Shown piece by piece: positions 33,700-42,468 of a DNA stretch of 64,000 bases (positions are counted from its first letter, which is position 1; every line of letters starts with the position of its first letter). The translations under genes and the position numbers were made by a program. The notes beneath the pieces were generated by a model. It saw only the letters and a program-made list of their open reading frames with translations, was not told where the DNA came from and searched no databases. This DNA is from UBA1672 sp965263215 (lineage in GTDB: Bacteria > Pseudomonadota > Alphaproteobacteria > Micavibrionales > Micavibrionaceae), in the NCBI GenBank assembly GCA_965263215.1, contig OZ253663.1, forward strand, positions 868,001 through 932,000, written 5' to 3'.

Positions 33700-36636
33700 A
33701 TGACAGATAAGATCGAAAAACCAGATTACAGAGACACCGTTTTCCTACCTAAAACAGACTTCCCCATGCGCGGTGGCTTGCCAACGAAAGAGCCTGAAAT
33801 AATAGCCAAGTGGGAGGCAATGGATCTCTACGGTAAAATGCGAGAGCAAGCCAAGGGCAAAGAGAAATTCGTGCTCCATGACGGCCCGCCTTATGCGAAC
33901 GGTAATATCCATATGGGGCATGCGGTCAATAAAATCCTCAAAGATGTGGTTGTGAAATCACAGGGCATGATGGGCAAGGACGCGCCATACGTGCCGGGAT
34001 GGGATTGTCACGGCCTGCCGATTGAATGGAAGATTGAGGAAAAATACCGCAACGAAGGCAAGGATAAAGATGAGGTCGATATCCTTGAGTTTCGTGAGGA
34101 ATGCCGCGTATTCGCGCAAGAGTGGGTTGGTATTCAAAGTGATCAGTTCCGCCGCTTAGGTGTAAGTGGTGATTGGGAAAATCCATACCGCACCATGACC
34201 ACGCGCGCAGAAGGTAAGATTGTGCGCGAAATTCATAAATTTGCCCTGAATGGCGGCTTGTATAAAGGGGCGAAGCCTGTGATGTGGTCGGTGGTGGAGA
34301 AAACCGCTCTGGCAGAAGCGGAAGTGGAATATAAAGAGCATAAATCCGTTACGATTTGGGTGAAGTTTCCGATTGTACAGTGTAGAGCCACTCCTGAACT
34401 AGAGGGCTACGGGATTGTAATTTGGACAACAACGCCTTGGACGATCCCATCAAACCGCGCAATCGCCTATGGCGCGGGAGTTAATTATAAGGCCTTTGAA
34501 GTTACTGAAGTTACGCCTGAAAGCAATGTTGAGGTTGGTGATAAATTAATAGTTGCAGAATCTTTATATGAGGACTTTGCTGCGAAGGCAGGAATATTGA
34601 AATGTGATATAACTAAGCAAAATAATGGGCATGTTTTATTCTCATTTTCGAAGTTATTAGGCACAATTTGTAAGCATCCATTTGCAGATGTAGAGGCAGA
34701 TATAGAAAATTATTATAGTTATAATGTTCCTGTTCTAGATGGAAGTTTTGTCACCGATGATGCAGGAACGGGTTTCGTGCACATGGCCGGTGGTCATGGT
34801 GAGGATGATTTTCATTTGATCCGCGCTACGAACCAAAGCCTTGGAGCAGACGAACAAATCGAGATCACCGATAACGTCACCGATGACGGCAAGTTTCGCC
34901 CGCATGTAGGGATCTTTGCTGGTGAGGAAATCTATACCCAAGACGGTAAATTGGGTGGGGGGAATTTCTCTGTTTTGCGAGAGCTCGTGAATGCCGGAAA
35001 GTTGCTCGCCAAAGGCTCGCTCAAACATGAATACCCACATAGTTGGCGTTCAAAAGCACCGATTATTTTCCGTACCACCCCGCAATGGTTTATTGCCATG
35101 GATGGTGAAGGGCAAATTCGCCAAAAGGCTCTGGAGCAGATCAAGGTTACGAACTGGCATCCCGCCAAAGGTGAGGCGCGCATCAATGCGATGATCGAAA
35201 ACCGTCCTGACTGGTGTATTTCACGCCAGCGCGCGTGGGGTGTGCCGATTGCGCTGTTCCTGCATAAGGAAACGGGGGATGTTCTGAACGATGAGGCTGT
35301 GTTCAATCGTATTGGTGATATTTTCGAAGAAGAAGGCGCAGATGCGTGGTGGCAAGACGGCGCAGCGCAGAGGTTCTTGGGCAATGAATATAATGCCGAT
35401 GATTACACGCAAGTCTTTGACATTGTTGATGTCTGGTTTGAATCCGGCTCTACCCACGCCTTTGTCGTGGGTGATACGCAGACATGGCCGTGTTTTGAGG
35501 GTGTGGAGCAGATTGATTTGTACCTTGAAGGCTCTGATCAACATCGTGGATGGTTCCATTCATCTTTGCTCGAAAGCGTGGGAACGAACGGTCATGCACC
35601 GTATAAGAATGTTTTGACCCATGGTTTTGTACTCGATGAGAAGGGCTATAAAATGTCCAAATCAGACGGCAATGTCGTTGATCCGCTGAAGATGATGGAG
35701 CAATATGGCGCGGATATTATCCGCCTGTGGGTGATGCTGTCTGATTACAACGAAGATATCCGCATCGGTAAGGACACCATCAAAAACACCAGTGATTTGT
35801 ATCGCCGTTTGCGTAATACACTCAGGTTTTTGCTCGGTGCTATGGATGGTTTCACAGATGAGGAGCGTGTGGATTTATCAGATGCACAAGTGCCGGAGTT
35901 GGAACAATATATGTTGCATGTTCTGGCCGAAATGGATGAATTTGTACGCGGGTGCATTAATAATTATGAATTTGGAAAACTCGCCAAACGTCTTCATGAT
36001 TTTTGTAATCAGGAGCTATCGGCGTTCTATTTCGATATCCGTAAAGATCGTTTGTATTGTGATGCACTGGACAGTTTTGATCGCCGTGCCTGTCGCACCG
36101 TGATGGCAGAGATTTTTAATCATTTGAGCGCGTGGCTCGCTCCGATTTTATCCTTTACAGCCGAAGAGGCGTGGAGCCATCGCCCACAAGGTGTGTTTGA
36201 AGATGCAGACAGCGTGCACTTGCGCGAATTTCCGTCCGTGCCCGCGCACTGGCAAAATAAAGAACTTGCCGCCAAATGGGCGCAAATTATGAGTGTACGT
36301 GATGGTGTTTTATCCCGTATTGAGCCGCTTCGGAAAAACAAGGATGTTGGCTCATCTCTGGAGGTGAACGCCGAAGTACAGGCGTATGCAGGTTTGGAAT
36401 CAGTCTTTGCCAATATTGATCTGGCGGAAGTTTGCATTGTGTCAGGCGCAAAAATTGCGTTTTTGGATGATGAAAAGGCCAAGGGCCTGACAACGTACGT
36501 GATTAAAAAAGCCAAAGGCGATAAATGTGAACGCTGTTGGAAAGTTCTTCCCGAAGTCACCGAAGAAAGCGGGCACCTTTGTAATCGCTGCTCCGATGTT
36601 GTGAAACATAGGAATGGAGACAGTAAAGCAGCCTAA
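33700..36636 (+). CDS. ileS: Isoleucyl-tRNA synthetase
   Basis: Class I synthetase charging tRNA-Ile, 978 residues, slightly longer than E. coli IleS (938). The HIGH motif is HMGH near residue 70 (PYANGNIHMGH) and the KMSKS motif is near 651. The editing CP1 domain spans about 200-400 with WTTTPWTIPSN and GTGFVHMAGGHGEDD. The C-terminal zinc finger has CERC and CNRC near 942 and 961. An internal stretch, 34480-34740, is much richer in A and T than the rest and uses codons such as ATA, AAT and TTA. Confidence 0.97.
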   Translation: MTDKIEKPDYRDTVFLPKTDFPMRGGLPTKEPEIIAKWEAMDLYGKMREQAKGKEKFVLHDGPPYANGNIHMGHAVNKILKDVVVKSQGMMGKDAPYVPGWDCHGLPIEWKIEEKYRNEGKDKDEVDILEFREECRVFAQEWVGIQSDQFRRLGVSGDWENPYRTMTTRAEGKIVREIHKFALNGGLYKGAKPVMWSVVEKTALAEAEVEYKEHKSVTIWVKFPIVQCRATPELEGYGIVIWTTTPWTIPSNRAIAYGAGVNYKAFEVTEVTPESNVEVGDKLIVAESLYEDFAAKAGILKCDITKQNNGHVLFSFSKLLGTICKHPFADVEADIENYYSYNVPVLDGSFVTDDAGTGFVHMAGGHGEDDFHLIRATNQSLGADEQIEITDNVTDDGKFRPHVGIFAGEEIYTQDGKLGGGNFSVLRELVNAGKLLAKGSLKHEYPHSWRSKAPIIFRTTPQWFIAMDGEGQIRQKALEQIKVTNWHPAKGEARINAMIENRPDWCISRQRAWGVPIALFLHKETGDVLNDEAVFNRIGDIFEEEGADAWWQDGAAQRFLGNEYNADDYTQVFDIVDVWFESGSTHAFVVGDTQTWPCFEGVEQIDLYLEGSDQHRGWFHSSLLESVGTNGHAPYKNVLTHGFVLDEKGYKMSKSDGNVVDPLKMMEQYGADIIRLWVMLSDYNEDIRIGKDTIKNTSDLYRRLRNTLRFLLGAMDGFTDEERVDLSDAQVPELEQYMLHVLAEMDEFVRGCINNYEFGKLAKRLHDFCNQELSAFYFDIRKDRLYCDALDSFDRRACRTVMAEIFNHLSAWLAPILSFTAEEAWSHRPQGVFEDADSVHLREFPSVPAHWQNKELAAKWAQIMSVRDGVLSRIEPLRKNKDVGSSLEVNAEVQAYAGLESVFANIDLAEVCIVSGAKIAFLDDEKAKGLTTYVIKKAKGDKCERCWKVLPEVTEESGHLCNRCSDVVKHRNGDSKAA

Positions 36637-36709
36637 TATTGCCTTTTTTTCTTTTCTATATTACTTTTTTAGGATTATATAAATTCAGAAAAAAGAGTGG
36701 AGAAGCAGG

Positions 36710-37246
36710 ATGCACGTTGTTCTGGCAATTTTGGGTTCGGTCATTACGATCCTTTTCTATCTGAACAGATTAAATCAAGCGGGCATCGATCTGGGCTGGC
36801 TGAACCCGTTTGCATGGGGACGGAGAAGAAAGTGGAAACAAACCTACGCAGCAGACCCTCTATATTCTATTGAGAGCCCTATGGAAGCAACAGCTTGTTT
36901 GATGTACGCCATGGCCAGAAGCTCCGGTGATATATCTGCCGAACAAAAGCAACGCATGAAGGATCTTTTTTGTTCCGAATTTAATCTTTCTTCTGCTCAG
37001 GCGACCGATCTTTTATCCTCTTGTAGTTATCTTATGCAAAACGATGAGGATAAAATCGTGGGTAATATAGGAAAATTTATGAATAAAAGCTTGTCCGGCT
37101 TTACGGATGAACAAAAAAGCTCTGCTTTTGAATTGGTTCAGGAAGTTTTTGGATGCGAAGATGTGCCATCGGAAAAACAAAAGCAGTTTTTGAGTGATGT
37201 GAGTGACCTTTTTGTTGCCCCTCAAATACAGGCTAAATGGGCCTGA
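36710..37246 (+). CDS. TerB-like protein with N-terminal membrane anchor
   Basis: 178 residues. The N-terminus is a short hydrophobic segment (VVLAILGSVITILFYL). From about 60 a helical domain follows, SPMEATACLMYAMARSSGDISAEQKQRMKDLF, resembling the TerB/DjlA N-terminal fold found in tellurite-resistance and stress proteins. The Asp/Glu residues that bind metal in TerB are only partly present. A good SD (GGAGAAGCAGG) lies just before the ATG. The gene stands alone after ileS, and its function is unknown. Confidence 0.72.
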   Translation: MHVVLAILGSVITILFYLNRLNQAGIDLGWLNPFAWGRRRKWKQTYAADPLYSIESPMEATACLMYAMARSSGDISAEQKQRMKDLFCSEFNLSSAQATDLLSSCSYLMQNDEDKIVGNIGKFMNKSLSGFTDEQKSSAFELVQEVFGCEDVPSEKQKQFLSDVSDLFVAPQIQAKWA

Positions 37247-37372
37247 ACAAGACTAAGAAACAAAAAATTCAAAAAAACGTAACTTTTTTCTAGTAATTTT
37301 CCCAAAAGGGGAGTAACTAAGCCCCCGTTTGGATCGTGCTGCTATGGTTTTGCGTAATATTATTATCGTAAT

Positions 37373-37402
37373 TTGATAAAAATAGATAAAACATGCTATA
37401 AC
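37373..37402 (+). promoter_or_regulatory. Putative sigma70 promoter
   Basis: TTGATA, an 18-base spacer and TATAAC, about 80 bases before the ATG of the coiled-coil gene at 37482. The surrounding 235-base gap is AT-rich. Confidence 0.52.
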
Positions 37403-37481
37403 TTTACGGTTTAAAGAACTTTGATTTTGAAATAAAAATACTATCTGGGTAGATGATAAAAACAAACAGGGAATACAGGCC

Positions 37482-38756
37482 ATGAGTGACGAAGAGAATA
37501 CTCCAGAGCCATCTGAGCAAGAAGGCAGCTATGCCGTAGAAGAACAAAGTCCGGAAGAAATTCTGGATGGTGCCGTAAAGTTGGCTACTGTTGCCATGGA
37601 AGTGGCGCAAGAGGCGCTCACAAAAGTAGAAGAAGCAGCGGAACTTTCAGATTTTAGTGAAGATGAAATAGAGAGCGCAAGGCAGCAGGCAAATGCTGCT
37701 TTAGAAGGTGCGCAAGAAGCACTTGAGAAAGCGCAGAATAAAGCTGGTGGTCAAGAGCGTCATAAGCCGACGATTGATGAGCTTGCGAAGTCTGCCGGCG
37801 AAATTCATGACAGGTTAGAGCGAAGAAGGCTTTACGATCAGCAAAAGCAAGAAAAAGAGGAAGAGGACGCAAGACGGAAACAAGAGCTTGCGGAAGCAGA
37901 AGAAAAAAGAAAAATAAAGGCCGCTCAGAAAGCTGAAGAGGAACAAGAAAAAAAAGAAAAAGAAGAAAGAGAAGCTGCGGAAGCGAAAGTGGAGGCAGAG
38001 GCACAAAAGAAGCTTGAAGAGGAGCGTAGAAAGAAGGCGAGTACGCCTGAAGGGCGCGCTGAGCTAGCGAAGCAAAGAAAAATAGAGGTGCGGGCTATTA
38101 ATAATGAAAAGCAGGACCTTCTCGAAACTGTGAAAGCTGGTTTAAAGCCTCGTTATAGTGAGTTGCAGGGTAGTCTAACCACTTTGTTTATGTTGCCGCA
38201 CATAAGGCCACTTCATATAGAACGCAACAGCGATCAAGATGAGCCGAAACTAATGTGTTATTATGGAAGTCTGGATAAAACGAAAAATGGTTATCAGACA
38301 GATAAATTTCGTGCGGTGATAACGTCTGCGCCGGATGGGCTGTACAATTTAGAACATCAGGCTTGGAAAAGTTATACGGACGGACGTGAAAAGCTTACGA
38401 GTTTTACATGGGGGACTGATATGTACGGCCCTGTTCCTAATCCGCGTGAAAATATTACCTTTGAAGAAGTTATTGATACGATGCATCAACGACTTGATGA
38501 CATTGAACAGCTACATAAAGACATGGGGTTAGGCCGCATGATAAGGGTAGGTTTGATTACAGCGGCGTTAGCAACGGCTGCGGCCTATCATGAAGAGCTT
38601 GGTGCTGAGACGTTGGAGGAGTTGTTAGAGCCTACAGACGGTTCGACTTTGGTGATTACCCCGCCGACAAGAAGATTGTTACCCGAGGGCTTTGTCTATA
38701 ATCTTGACGGCTATGAGCTTGAAAGTCAGGAAGTTGTTGAAGAGCCGAGTTTCTAG
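37482..38756 (+). CDS. Coiled-coil hypothetical protein
   Basis: 424 residues, unrecognised. Residues 1-30 are acidic. From about 25 to 200 an uninterrupted charged helix is expected, with a Lys/Glu/Ala-rich core (KEEEDARRKQELAEAEEK) typical of long coiled coils. From about 215 a compact domain follows with aromatic and hydrophobic strands (TLFMLPHIRPLHIER, LMCYYGSLDKTKNGYQTDKF, SFTWGTDMYGPVPNP) that looks globular. There is no signal peptide, though a hydrophobic helix (GLITAALATAAAYH) lies near 360. Low-complexity helices give false TolA-like hits, so such names should not be trusted here. Confidence 0.75.
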   Translation: MSDEENTPEPSEQEGSYAVEEQSPEEILDGAVKLATVAMEVAQEALTKVEEAAELSDFSEDEIESARQQANAALEGAQEALEKAQNKAGGQERHKPTIDELAKSAGEIHDRLERRRLYDQQKQEKEEEDARRKQELAEAEEKRKIKAAQKAEEEQEKKEKEEREAAEAKVEAEAQKKLEEERRKKASTPEGRAELAKQRKIEVRAINNEKQDLLETVKAGLKPRYSELQGSLTTLFMLPHIRPLHIERNSDQDEPKLMCYYGSLDKTKNGYQTDKFRAVITSAPDGLYNLEHQAWKSYTDGREKLTSFTWGTDMYGPVPNPRENITFEEVIDTMHQRLDDIEQLHKDMGLGRMIRVGLITAALATAAAYHEELGAETLEELLEPTDGSTLVITPPTRRLLPEGFVYNLDGYELESQEVVEEPSF

Positions 38757-38780
38757 AATAGTTTCTTGATGACCACTATT

Positions 38781-39764
38781 TTATTTTGCGGATGCTACAA
38801 TCGTGTTTGATGATTTCTGCGGTGTTGTGTGTAACCACCATGCCGTACGGTTGATTGAGAAAATTGGCTTATAGTGTTTGATGCTCTGTGCTTTGCGCAT
38901 TTCTTTAATCTGATTATCAAGAATGACAACGCCTTTTTCCGAATAGACAATTAATATGGCATGCGGCATGTTCTTTATTTGATCTTGAACGATTGCAATA
39001 CGCATGTGGTTTTCAGGAACGCCCAGTGCACGTAAGGCAGCGTATTTCGCGATTGCAAAATCTTCGCAATCTCCGCCACGGTTCATGAACTCAATCGGCG
39101 TGGCCCAGTAGTCCGATTTGCCCCAGTTTTTACTGTCGATGATATATTTTTTCTTATTCATCAAGCTGTTTACTTGGCGCGCCATATCATAAATAGAGTC
39201 CGATTTAAATTTTGATATTTGGGACTGTAGCTTTTTGATTGTTTTTTCTGTCTTGGCGTTATCAAGTTCCCGATCAAAGCGTTCAAACATACCCGTCCAC
39301 TTTGTAAAAGCTTTTAGGTTTTTTGATTGTTTCTCATCGGCACCAAATAAGGCAGGATAACTTTTGATTGATTTGAATGTATTGTTACCAACAGAGGCGA
39401 GGGTTATTTTCGCAGGCACATCTTTAATATCCGCCGCGCGTGACATTTTTGCAAAGCTTCCGCAAGACATCATATACAGCATCGTGCCGGCGCATACTCT
39501 CAGGACTTTTTGCCTCCAGAGCAACCGCGTTAGTTGCCATTTGGAAATGAGGTTAAGGTCTTGTAGAAGCTGCCCCAAAGGTTGGCTTGTTTGTCTTTGA
39601 AGCTTGAGCGCGTGTTTTAAATCATAGGGTTGAATAAGGCCCTGCATAACAAGAATTTCACCGATCTTGTTACGCTCCATCGCATTTTTTATATTGTTAA
39701 GAATGCCGGTCTTCGCGGCAGTGTGATTTTTTTTACTTGTACTTACACCAGTGTTACGCACCAT
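38781..39764 (-). CDS. LapG-type Cys protease fused to MshEN-like domain
   Basis: 327 residues from the ATG at 39764 (SD AAGGGG). Residues about 31-85 are two MshEN-type repeats, KIGEILVMQGLIQPYDLKHAL and PLGQLLQDLNLISKWQLTRLL, a domain that binds c-di-GMP in MshE. A hydrophobic segment at 87-105 follows, then the bacterial transglutaminase-like Cys protease (BTLCP/LapG) domain with C233 in GGDCEDFAIAKY, H268 in MPHAIL and D283 in ILDNQ. LapG cleaves surface adhesins in the periplasm. The likely topology is a cytoplasmic sensor and periplasmic protease joined by one membrane pass. Confidence 0.83.
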   Translation of the reverse strand: MVRNTGVSTSKKNHTAAKTGILNNIKNAMERNKIGEILVMQGLIQPYDLKHALKLQRQTSQPLGQLLQDLNLISKWQLTRLLWRQKVLRVCAGTMLYMMSCGSFAKMSRAADIKDVPAKITLASVGNNTFKSIKSYPALFGADEKQSKNLKAFTKWTGMFERFDRELDNAKTEKTIKKLQSQISKFKSDSIYDMARQVNSLMNKKKYIIDSKNWGKSDYWATPIEFMNRGGDCEDFAIAKYAALRALGVPENHMRIAIVQDQIKNMPHAILIVYSEKGVVILDNQIKEMRKAQSIKHYKPIFSINRTAWWLHTTPQKSSNTIVASAK

Positions 39765-39906
39765 AATCCCCTTTAATCCAAAGCGCAGATACCCTAATAT
39801 CTCCCTTATTATTAAACACGAGAAAGATTGACGAATTCCTAACAAAAGCCCATAAACAGGGTGTTTTTAGCGATTTTTTAATGATTTTGACACCACGGAG
39901 CAAAAA

Positions 39907-41433
39907 ATGAGTGATATTGATATCGTCCAGGCCATGAAAAATACCTCTGTTTTGGTTGTTGGTGACATCATGCTTGATCGGTTCGTATATGGAAAAGTGG
40001 AGCGTATATCACCGGAGAGTCCTGTGCCTGTGCTCTCGGTCACGCGTGAGAATATTATGTTGGGCGGTGCGGGAAATACGCTCGCGAATTTGATTAACTT
40101 AAATTGTACGGGGCGCGTTTTATCGATTATCGGCAATGATGATGAGGGGCGCGTTTTAAAAGATTTGGCGCAAAAAAGCGGTGTGGATAGCGATGGTTTG
40201 ATCGAGGTAGATGATCGTACAACAATCGTTAAAACACGATTTTTAGCGGGGCATCAACAGCTTTTGCGAACCGATTTTGAACGTATCCAGCCGATTAACG
40301 ATGACATTATGGAGCGTCTTTTAGCGAGGGCGGAATCAATTTTGCCTGACGTTCAGGCCATGATTTTATCGGATTACGGCAAAGGGCTTATGACGCCAGC
40401 ATTCATCAAGGCATTGATCGATGCGGCGCAGAAACATAATGTGCCGGTTTTGGTTGATCCGAAGGGGACGGATTACAGTATTTATGCGGGCGCGGATGCC
40501 GTGACGCCTAATAAGAAGGAATTGTCCGAAGCCACGGGCGGTATGGCGGTCGATACGGATGAAGAGGTGATTAAGGCCGCGAGAACATTGATGGATGAAA
40601 GCGGTATCAAGGCCGTTATTGCCACGCGCTCTCAAGACGGGATGAGTGTTATTCAAGGGCAGGGCGCAGAGCCCGTTCACATCAGAAGTGCATCTGATAT
40701 AGAAGTGTTTGATGTATCCGGCGCGGGGGATACGGTTATCGCGACAATTGCTGCAACATTGGCCGCAGGCGGAGATTTGGTCAAGGCGGCGTCAATTTCT
40801 AATGTTGCGGGTAGCATTGTTGTTTCGAAAGTGGGGACGGCGCCAATACGCAGTGAGGAATTGTTAGAAACGCTAAAGCATCATGATTCGGAGACGGATA
40901 TCGTCGTGGCTGGCGAAAGTAACCGCCCTAAGATTGAACGTGTGAGGCAGGCTCCGGTTTTAGATTGGTCGGAGGGTGTTGAAGAAGTTAAAAGATGGAA
41001 AGCGCGCGGTCTTAAAGTTGGTTTTACCAACGGATGCTTTGATATTTTGCATTATGGTCATGTGACGTATCTGAATGATGCGCGCCAAAAATGTGACCGT
41101 TTGATCGTTGGTTTGAACAGTGATTCGTCGGTGCGCGTTTTGAAGGGGGCAGAGCGCCCTGTGCATGATGAACAATCGCGTGCGCGTGTGCTTTCGGCGC
41201 TGGGCTCTGTTGATATGGTTGTTTTATTCGGCGCGGAAAAACAGGGCGATGATAACACGGCCTGTGCGTTGTTGGAGCAGATACAGCCTGACGTTTATTT
41301 CAAAGGCGGGGATTACACCGTTGATCAAATCCCTGAGGCGCCAACGGTCATGCGCTCAGGTGGTGTTGTGGATGTGATGCCTGTTTATGATGGGCACAGC
41401 ACGACAAGCTCCATTGAAAAAATGCGCGCGTAA
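39907..41433 (+). CDS. hldE: Bifunctional heptose 7-phosphate kinase/heptose 1-phosphate adenylyltransferase
   Basis: Makes ADP-D-glycero-beta-D-manno-heptose for the lipopolysaccharide inner core. 508 residues. The N-terminal ribokinase-like domain has GDIMLDRFVYG near 18, GGAGNTLANL and the C-terminal anion-hole motif VSGAGDTVIAT near 275. The C-terminal nucleotidyltransferase domain begins near 365 with GFTNGCFDILHYGH. Other heptose genes are absent from the neighbourhood. It diverges from the LapG-like gene, with about 140 bases between the starts. Confidence 0.96.
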   Translation: MSDIDIVQAMKNTSVLVVGDIMLDRFVYGKVERISPESPVPVLSVTRENIMLGGAGNTLANLINLNCTGRVLSIIGNDDEGRVLKDLAQKSGVDSDGLIEVDDRTTIVKTRFLAGHQQLLRTDFERIQPINDDIMERLLARAESILPDVQAMILSDYGKGLMTPAFIKALIDAAQKHNVPVLVDPKGTDYSIYAGADAVTPNKKELSEATGGMAVDTDEEVIKAARTLMDESGIKAVIATRSQDGMSVIQGQGAEPVHIRSASDIEVFDVSGAGDTVIATIAATLAAGGDLVKAASISNVAGSIVVSKVGTAPIRSEELLETLKHHDSETDIVVAGESNRPKIERVRQAPVLDWSEGVEEVKRWKARGLKVGFTNGCFDILHYGHVTYLNDARQKCDRLIVGLNSDSSVRVLKGAERPVHDEQSRARVLSALGSVDMVVLFGAEKQGDDNTACALLEQIQPDVYFKGGDYTVDQIPEAPTVMRSGGVVDVMPVYDGHSTTSSIEKMRA

Positions 41434-41507
41434 TTACCATTTTTCATACATATCCATAGATTTTCTTTGTGCAAGTGAAGTGCAATATTGACTTTTGCCT
41501 GTTAATT

Positions 41508-41526
41508 AAGAATGATTATCATTATT
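41508..41526 (+). promoter_or_regulatory. Fur box
   Basis: AAGAATGATTATCATTATT matches the 19-base Fur consensus at 15 of 19 positions and has the inverted-repeat core AATGATTATCATT. It lies 29 bases before the ATG of the small Cys-rich gene and just downstream of a TTGACT at 41488 that could be a -35 element, so Fur with iron would cover the promoter. Confidence 0.7.
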
Positions 41527-41554
41527 AATTACTGTTTAAGAGGGGGAGTTACCT

Positions 41555-41767
41555 ATGCTTCAGGATTTTGTCGCACTTGAAAATTTATTTGGTCGCAGGG
41601 ACGCCGCGATGTTTGTGGAAGATGTGTTGGAACATTACAGCGAACATGATTTAAATACGGCAATCAATGACGGTTACCTGGTGTATCATTGCATTTGTAT
41701 CGGTCCTGATTGCGGGAGGTATGTGTGTTGGTTGTCTGAGGCAGGGCGAAGCCTTGTGAGCCATTAA
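41555..41767 (+). CDS. Small Cys-rich protein behind a Fur box
   Basis: 70 residues, unrecognised. A helical N-terminal part (to about 40) is followed by a Cys cluster C46-x-C48-x4-C53-x4-C58 (HCICIGPDCGRYVCW), which could bind metal. The Shine-Dalgarno GGGGAG six bases before the ATG is strong, which supports a real gene. With the Fur box upstream it is likely expressed in iron limitation. Whether it is a metal carrier, regulator or something else cannot be told. Confidence 0.72.
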   Translation: MLQDFVALENLFGRRDAAMFVEDVLEHYSEHDLNTAINDGYLVYHCICIGPDCGRYVCWLSEAGRSLVSH

Positions 41768-41863
41768 TCGAATAACACTGTACCTAAAGGAAAAGAGTTG
41801 ATAGAATCTTGGTCGGTAAGATCTGGTTGTCTCTTTGATTTTCTCTAACAAGGTTTTGGTATT

Positions 41864-42463
41864 ATGCGTTTTATTCTTTCTCTCACTGTTTTTTGTTTTA
41901 CCGCTGTTTTGCTCGCAGGGTGCTCAGGTAAGCCTAGCCCGATGGCACGCGGTTATTCTTCTTATGATCAGGAATATAAATCAGTACCGGGTGTTAAGCC
42001 GCATGATGTTGGCTATGCTTATACTAATCAGGATAACGCAACCGCCCTTAAGGATATGCGCTTTGCCGCACGTGACTTGGTCGAAAAGTTGGATGAAAAG
42101 CTATCCTTCAGTGTTGATGAAATTTATCTGAAAATCTCTGAGAACTCTGCTTTCTACACGAGCTTTGACCACCTCATTCGTGATGAACTAACACAGCGCG
42201 GATATCTTTTATCGAATACACCTGTGAATACAGTGACATTGGATTTTGTTGCGATAGACGGGGTGCCTGAATGTTTTGCGCAAACATCTGAAGGGGATTA
42301 TCAAAGTGTTTATCTCGCCTTGGCGATTAATGCGGCCAATGAAGATGCACGGGATAATGTTGGCGGTTTTTACGAAGTGCCGTTATATGACTTCCGTAAT
42401 GTGAATGCCATGGGTGTTAAAATGCCCGAATGCCCGGTTCCATTGACCAATCAAGAGGGCTAA
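41864..42463 (+). CDS. Putative lipoprotein
   Basis: 199 residues with a lipoprotein signal peptide (lipobox LLAGCS, Cys near 20). The mature part begins with a flexible Ser/Tyr-rich stretch. Then a conserved-looking domain follows with ARDLVEKLDEKLSFSVDEIYL near 70 and DHLIRDELTQRGYLLS near 105, resembling periplasmic lipoproteins of the FlgO/LpoB type in outline only. It is separated by five bases from a second lipoprotein gene, so they form a pair. Confidence 0.78.
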   Translation: MRFILSLTVFCFTAVLLAGCSGKPSPMARGYSSYDQEYKSVPGVKPHDVGYAYTNQDNATALKDMRFAARDLVEKLDEKLSFSVDEIYLKISENSAFYTSFDHLIRDELTQRGYLLSNTPVNTVTLDFVAIDGVPECFAQTSEGDYQSVYLALAINAANEDARDNVGGFYEVPLYDFRNVNAMGVKMPECPVPLTNQEG

Positions 42464-42468
42464 TACAC

